Shown here one piece after another: positions 59,161 through 64,000 of a DNA stretch of 64,000 nucleotides; position 1 is the stretch's first letter, and each line of letters starts with the position of its first letter. Both the position numbers and the translations under genes were made by a program. The DNA lies in NCBI GenBank assembly GCA_947034895.1, contig OX344762.1:70922981-70986980 (forward strand), given 5' to 3'. Source of the DNA: Rhytidiadelphus loreus. Lineage: Eukaryota > Streptophyta > Bryopsida > Hypnales > Hylocomiaceae. A model generated the notes under the pieces. The model was given only the letters and a program-made list of their open reading frames with translations, made no database searches and was not told the origin of the DNA.

Positions 59161-60984
59161 CGTTGTTGACGCTGCAAATGGTGTACTGCAACGACGAAAA
59201 TGTAAGAGGACTTAATGACTGCAGACAGGTCTTAGCGCAGAGGAATGTAAGAATGACGCAGACGGTGGAGGACTTGTAGCAACGGAGCTTTCTCTGCAGT
59301 GATGCAAGGGAAGACTGTGGAAATGGAGAAGGGCGTTACTCTCTTGTACGGGGAAATGTGTATTCATTGGTAGATTTTGCGTGAATCATCGGATTTGATT
59401 TTTGTTTAATGAAAGATATGAGTAATTTTGGAGGAGTGACTTGCAGAAGCTGAATTTTCAGAAGGGACAGCTTGCAATAGCCGAAGATGGGATCCCATAT
59501 TTATTGATGTAAGTGTGTCAATTTTTTTTTCGGGTTGGGAGGAAATGGATTGTAGCTAGAAATCAATGAAGGCTATGAAGGCACAGGGAGCAGCGGTATG
59601 TTCTGGCAGTCCCTGTCTTTTTTATTTCAGAAAGAACTTTGGATTCCTCATTATTAAAAAAAGCAATTCCAACGATGACTGCAAAGAATGTAATTTTGTA
59701 GTGCACCCTGTACTGTAGTGCATGACATAATATGAAGCATGACAGGATCACATGTAAGACTGAGGATAGAAATAGCATTTGAAATTTTGTTGTGGAAAGG
59801 AGAGTTGGACCTTAATCGCTGAGCCGCAACATAAGTTCAATGTCAATGTCATAGGAAAAGTCACATGTTCTTAAAGCAATTTCTTGTAGTATTTTATTGT
59901 AGAAAATTAAGATAAATTTTCTATTTTACTATGTTTGAATACATGTGAACTTGAAGACACCTCAGGTGAAGTGAAGATGTACTCCTTCACAGTGATTTCA
60001 CTGAGCTATCTTGAAGTTCAGATGTGCTGGGGAGAGAAGGTGGTATGCAACTTCATACAGGTACAGGTTCTGTGACTTTTTGGGGAATATTGTATGGAAC
60101 AATTGAAGTGGACTTCAACTGTTGGAAGCGTTGGAAGTACTTAAATCTTTTCAGTTTTACCATTTATTTTAATTTTAATTAATGTATAAGCGGCAGATGA
60201 AAGTGCCTGAATCACAGTCTACTGTTATTGCAAATGTATATCTTATTTCAGAAGAGAAATAGCTGAGAAGAAAATGTGATTCAAACAAACATGTGGCATT
60301 GAATGTGACAATGAAACTGTGGTGCCTGAAATGTACAAGGAACTGCAAGTACAAGTTTTATGAAGGCCACTTTCTGCTTCCTGTCATTGCAATTCAAGAG
60401 TGCTGAAATTAGTAATAATTTTTGTAGAGTTCAACAGTTCAGTAGAAGTAGTCTATGGCTTCTACGATTCAAAAATGGAAAAGTAATGAACATTTCAACA
60501 GAGCAAATATTGAAATGAATTTTCTATTTTAATATGTTTGACTAATCAATTTTATGAAAGTACTATTTCATATAGAATACTGAAATGTTGTTTCTTCTCT
60601 TTCAACTGAACAAAAGTAACACATACAGTGAGGGACTACATCTGAAAAGAACTAACCATTTCATAAGTTCATTCAATTCCAAATTAAAAATATGGAAAGT
60701 GAGTTCGGCAGTAGTGCATTTGCCAAAAAAGCGTGGTATAACTATGTACTATGCATATATATTTTCTATGAACATGATATGAGTAGCATGTTGAATTCTT
60801 GTTAAAAAATATATATAATATTTAGTGAGCTCTTTTTTAATAGAATAATTTCATCGTATATGTCATTTCATAGGAACTAATGATCTATAAGTGTGAGTCT
60901 CACTTTCATTTGGGAAATGTGGTTATATCTAGCAAATTATTTAATTGAAATTTGTTTGATATGGACCACGGTACACTAAGCTTC
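59161..60984. other. CACTA-3 interior, probable 5' flank of the B3 gene
   Basis: This interval contains no convincing frame. G-rich on the + strand to about 59.5 kb, then AT-rich. The B3 gene's promoter should lie in its first few hundred bases, but no clear TATA box was identified. Confidence 0.3.
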
Positions 60985-61880
60985 CTTACATCCAAAGAAG
61001 CCCTAAGATACCATTGTTCACTCGCGGTGCAATGGAGATTTCGGGGATGGTCGTTGGACCTAAAATTATGTCCTCATTTTTTTAAAACACTCTAGAACAT
61101 ATATAGGGGATGAAATAAGCTTTCGAAGCATACAAATGTCTCTCCAATTTTGGACATGGAGCACAAGTTTTGGCACCCAAAGCTTAGAAAGTTGTTCACT
61201 GCGCATAATTTAGAAATATATTTATATATTTTCACTAAACTTTTATTCTTTTCATGAAAGATGATGTACACATGTCTACAGCTGAAGCTTGTATTCATTC
61301 TATGTGGACTGATTATGACATAGTTCTGGACAATCTCATTTCTCGGGCAATGTACGAAAAAAAAAATTATGAACTCATTTCATAATTCAATTTCCAAAAT
61401 TCATTTTTTAGGGAGCATGAACTGTATTTGCAAAAACAGTGTCACCACTGGGATTCGAAAGTTTCAATTCCATCTTACAGCAATCAAGTATTTTTTCGCT
61501 ATGTCAATCTCAGATTTAATTACTTCTACTGTAGAACATTGTAATGAATGCAAACCATATTTTGCACTCTTAATAATCTTGCGTGAACTGTAAACTGGAA
61601 AGTGCAGTAGCTGTTTTTTAAAATTCATGAATTTCTGTGCCACAAGAATCCATACATGGTAATGAAAGTCTTCTGAATTTCTTGACCACCATTCACTGAA
61701 TTTTTTTTTCTCACTTCAGAAGCTCATGTTTTCTAATCCGTACAATGAAACTTCATTACATTTGAACCGCATGATACAGGAGAACTTCAGTAAAAGAGCT
61801 TATGTTCACATGAAAGGAACAAAAAAATCTATTTTCGGTGATCACAGAACAAATGGCAGTTTCTACTGTTTGTGGAGCCA
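60985..61880 (+). repeat. R1 family copy near the right end of CACTA-3
   Basis: It starts with AGCCCTAAGATACCATTGTT and a CGCGGTGCAATGGAGATTTC stretch matching the R1 left end. It then follows the 12.6-13.5 kb copy: GTACACATGTCTACAGCTGA, CATTCTATGTGGA, GGACAATCTCATTT, TCTACTGTAGAACATT and CAAATGGCAGTTT. Confidence 0.55.
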
Positions 61881-62402
61881 GAAATTGCCTTCATACTGCA
61901 AGGGTTACTGAATGACTGTGATGAGTGCGCATGACAATGCTAGTTATTTTTGTACATGCAATGTAATAAAACTTACCATTTGAAGGACATGCAAATGAAG
62001 ACGACAAATGCATGATGCATAAATTCGTTTCTTCAAAACATGCAATGCTTCCCAATTAAGAAATTCAAATAAAAACTGAAAGTTGTGAGTTGCCATACAT
62101 TTCTTCTGGAATACGACAATGCTTCCACGCAATTGTGAAATTAAAGCACTTCACGGTAATGTCCAATGACTACCCAGTAGTTACCTACAATGAAAGAAGA
62201 CAACTTGATTCATGTTCCATTAATACATTTTCCTCGACACAATAAAAAACAACACTTTTTCTTCTCTGACGTCTAACAAAACATACTTGTTTCCTACTTT
62301 ATTCACATGTTCGTTACTACGTCTACAAGGATTGTGCCATCCAGTACCTCAAACTTTGTAACGCTTTCTTGTTTAAAAAAACATGTTGCGTTTTTTGTTT
62401 TG

Positions 62403-62431
62403 ATCACAAAAAATGCGGGTTTCTTATAGTG
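62403..62431. repeat. Right terminal inverted repeat of CACTA-3
   Basis: It ends GGGTTTCTTATAGTG, followed by TTA. It pairs with 32147-32175 with three or four mismatches over 28 bp. Confidence 0.88.
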
Positions 62432-62434
62432 TTA

Positions 62435-63148
62435 ATCATGGACCTCTATGCTAAGGTAAGATCCTAACTTTCCTTCCTTAAAACTAACCTACTAGGGGTC
62501 AAAACCTTAGGTAGGCCGAGAGCTAGGTACCATTAGGACAGAAGTCAGGTCATATTTGAGTAGATAAGCTTAGAGTAGACCCTGAAAAGTTTCCAAAAAC
62601 ATAAGACACGTAGGAATCAAAGTTAGGATGCCCAAGATATTAATGGATGAAGTTTAGAGCCCAAAATGGATGAAACCTAGGAGTTCTCATCCATCCAAGT
62701 CGGAACTTAGGACTTAGATAGATTATAGGAAGTCAAGTTCGTAGGTCAAATCTCACCTTCATTTAGAATTAGGAGCTCATAGAAAACTATGGATGAAGTT
62801 GGATAGCTACACGGCCAAAATTTCATCCGCCCATAGCGTATCACTGGAGAGTCCAATTTGAACGAGTTTTAGATTTTTAGAAATGACATGAAATGAGCTT
62901 CTATTTTAGAATGATAGAATAGACTTTAGAAGTAGGGAACACAGAAACATAACATAGCATGATAGTCAGCTTAGGAGTCGTCCAAGACCACAATTAGAGA
63001 GACCCAATTAGAAAATTAGCAAAAGATCCATTGCTTGGAAGGCAAAATGGATTGACCCTTAGACACCCATTAGAATAGAAATCTACCATAGGACTAGAAC
63101 CTGGTTGTGTTCGCCGATTTACCAAGGGTGGGTAAATAAGCGCCCACA
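62435..63148 (+). mobile_element. Long LTR, copy C, 3' segment
   Basis: It completes the split exon (62435-62455) and carries the donor GTAAG. It ends with the shared block TCCATTGCTTGGAAGGC (63027-63043), then ACCTGGTTGTGT and ACCAAGGGTGGGTAAATAAG, finishing GCGCCCACA. The same blocks end copy B, and a diverged version ends copy A. Confidence 0.72.
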
Positions 63149-63159
63149 AGTGATCATGG

Positions 63160-64000
63160 GAATTCTGAAGAGGAGGGTGAAGGTTTGACATATGGAGAGG
63201 GAATGGTTGATGGCATGATGGAAGGTTTAGAAAATTATGAAGGTTAGGAATTTGTTCATGGTGAAGCAAACTAGGCCAGACCACCTCATCATCCTCTAGG
63301 AATGGAGCATATCAAAACCATGAATTATGATAGTAAGAGTGCATTAGAGCTAGAGAATGGTTCATCCAATTCTAGTGATGATGGTGGTGAGATTGAAGAT
63401 GTAAATAGCATCAAGTATATTTATTGGGATTCCACTTGGTCTCGACAATTCATGACGTACTACACAGAGCTCTAAGAATTTATGGGGTCCTTGGGGTCAA
63501 ATGTATTTTGGCGGTACTTCCCTACTTTTGCAAATTTATTTGAGCTTTTCTAACTCATCTTTATTTTACAGGCCATTGTAGTGGAGACAAACCGCTATGC
63601 CACTATAGTGAATACAAATGGGAAGATTTATGGGGGTCATGATGGGAAGCTTTATCTTCATGGAAGAGTTGAAAACTTTTATAGCTATTGTTTTGTACAT
63701 GGGCATGAAGCGACAGCCAAATGTCAAAACTTATTGGCATAAAAAGGGCTCTATTTTTCATTGCCCTACAATTTCAAGTCTCATGTCTTGCAATTGTTTT
63801 CAACTTCTTACTAGGTGCTTGCATGTTATCGAGCCATCAACCTATAAGAGGGACAAGACCATACTGGGGTATGAATGTATGATAAAATGGGTCAAGTCTA
63901 GTGGCTCATCAATGCCATTTGTGAAAATTGCACAAAATCATGGAATGTGGGCAAATTTGTTACCATAGATGAGATGATGACTCACTATAAAGGCACATAT
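63160..64000 (+). pseudogene. piggyBac-like transposase pseudogene (N-terminal part, runs off the window)
   Basis: An acidic N-terminal region (EEEGEGLTYGEGMVDGMMEG) is followed after stops by a possible intron acceptor (TATTTTACAG at 63573-63582). Then come VVETNRYA and, in the frame of 63618-63968, the piggyBac-type core ELKTFIAIVLYMGMKRQP and LLTRCLHVIEP. A shift near 63870 moves to a third frame with YDKMGQV, a TAG, then WLINAICENC and TIDEMMTHYKGTY. DEMM..YKG is the typical first catalytic aspartate region of DDE_Tnp_1_7 transposases. With at least two frameshifts and several stops it is not functional. It may derive from an element adjacent to LTR copy C. Confidence 0.75.

Larger units (their letters stand above)
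32147..62431. mobile_element. CACTA-3: 30.3 kb En/Spm-type transposon with apparently intact transposase
   Basis: The left end is CACTAGAAGAAACCCGCGTT and the reverse-complemented right end is CACTATAAGAAACCCGCATT. Both sides are flanked by the 3-bp duplication TTA (32144-32146, 62432-62434). The interior encodes a TNP2-type transposase on + (47256-51796), a multi-exon accessory gene on - (43498-35022), a B3-domain gene on - (59160-58751), small acidic frames and two R1 repeats. Large introns and spacers account for its size. It is inserted in LTR copy C. Ends, duplication and transposase all being preserved suggests a recent, possibly autonomous element. Confidence 0.9.

Noticed and set aside
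29287..63148. Target duplication for LTR copy C
   Set aside because: The flanks (GGTGG on the left, AGTGA on the right) do not match at any small offset I tried, so none is claimed.

Overview
This looks like nuclear DNA from a land plant with a large, transposon-packed genome. The evidence is GT..AG introns, plant-type CACTA termini, CACTA transposase with its plant-specific C-terminal domains, Ty1/copia, hAT and piggyBac remains, long LTRs with TATA boxes, and a B3 DNA-binding domain. The mix of a DUF7869-type gene and a DUF4371-like hAT gene recalls non-flowering plants, but the species is not provable from the window. I see no bacterial, viral, tRNA or rRNA genes. The only ordinary host-like gene is itself inside a transposon.

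Layout. 1-8.9 kb: a DUF7869-type pseudogene, split by a 5.2 kb solo LTR (copy A, 2047-7227). The target duplication and reading frame rejoin exactly across the insertion. 9.4-12.4 kb: a decayed copia pseudogene carrying a small inverted-repeat element. 12.5-16.1 kb: a non-autonomous CACTA element (CACTA-1) whose right 2.1 kb is packed with the 11-mer GACAAATTGTC in both orientations. 17.4-20.1 kb: a hAT pseudogene. 23.2-28.6 kb: a second CACTA (CACTA-2) that received solo LTR copy B. 29.3-63.1 kb: LTR copy C, interrupted between its start codon and its splice donor by a 30.3 kb CACTA element (CACTA-3, 32147-62431, perfect TTA target duplication). 63.16-64.0 kb: a broken piggyBac-like transposase running off the window.

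CACTA-3 is the most interesting object. On the + strand it carries a four-exon TNP2-type transposase gene (47256-51796) whose exons join in phase with no stop codon (1173 aa). On the - strand lies a five-exon accessory gene (43498-35022), plausibly TNPA-like, closed by a single in-frame TAG. Near the right end is a compact, intact two-exon - strand gene (59160-58751) encoding a 103-residue single B3-domain protein. That is a plant transcription-factor fold inside a CACTA transposon. Two more small acidic reading frames and two copies of a dispersed repeat (called R1 here) also lie inside it.

The three long LTRs share an unusual plan: a TATA box, a GC-rich minisatellite, then a short ATG exon ending in a phase-0 GT splice donor, and a common 3' end. 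Sequence diverges strongly between copies while the plan is kept. The likely order of events is: LTR copies A, B and C inserted into the DUF7869 gene, CACTA-2 and a piggyBac-adjacent site; CACTA-3 then inserted into copy C.
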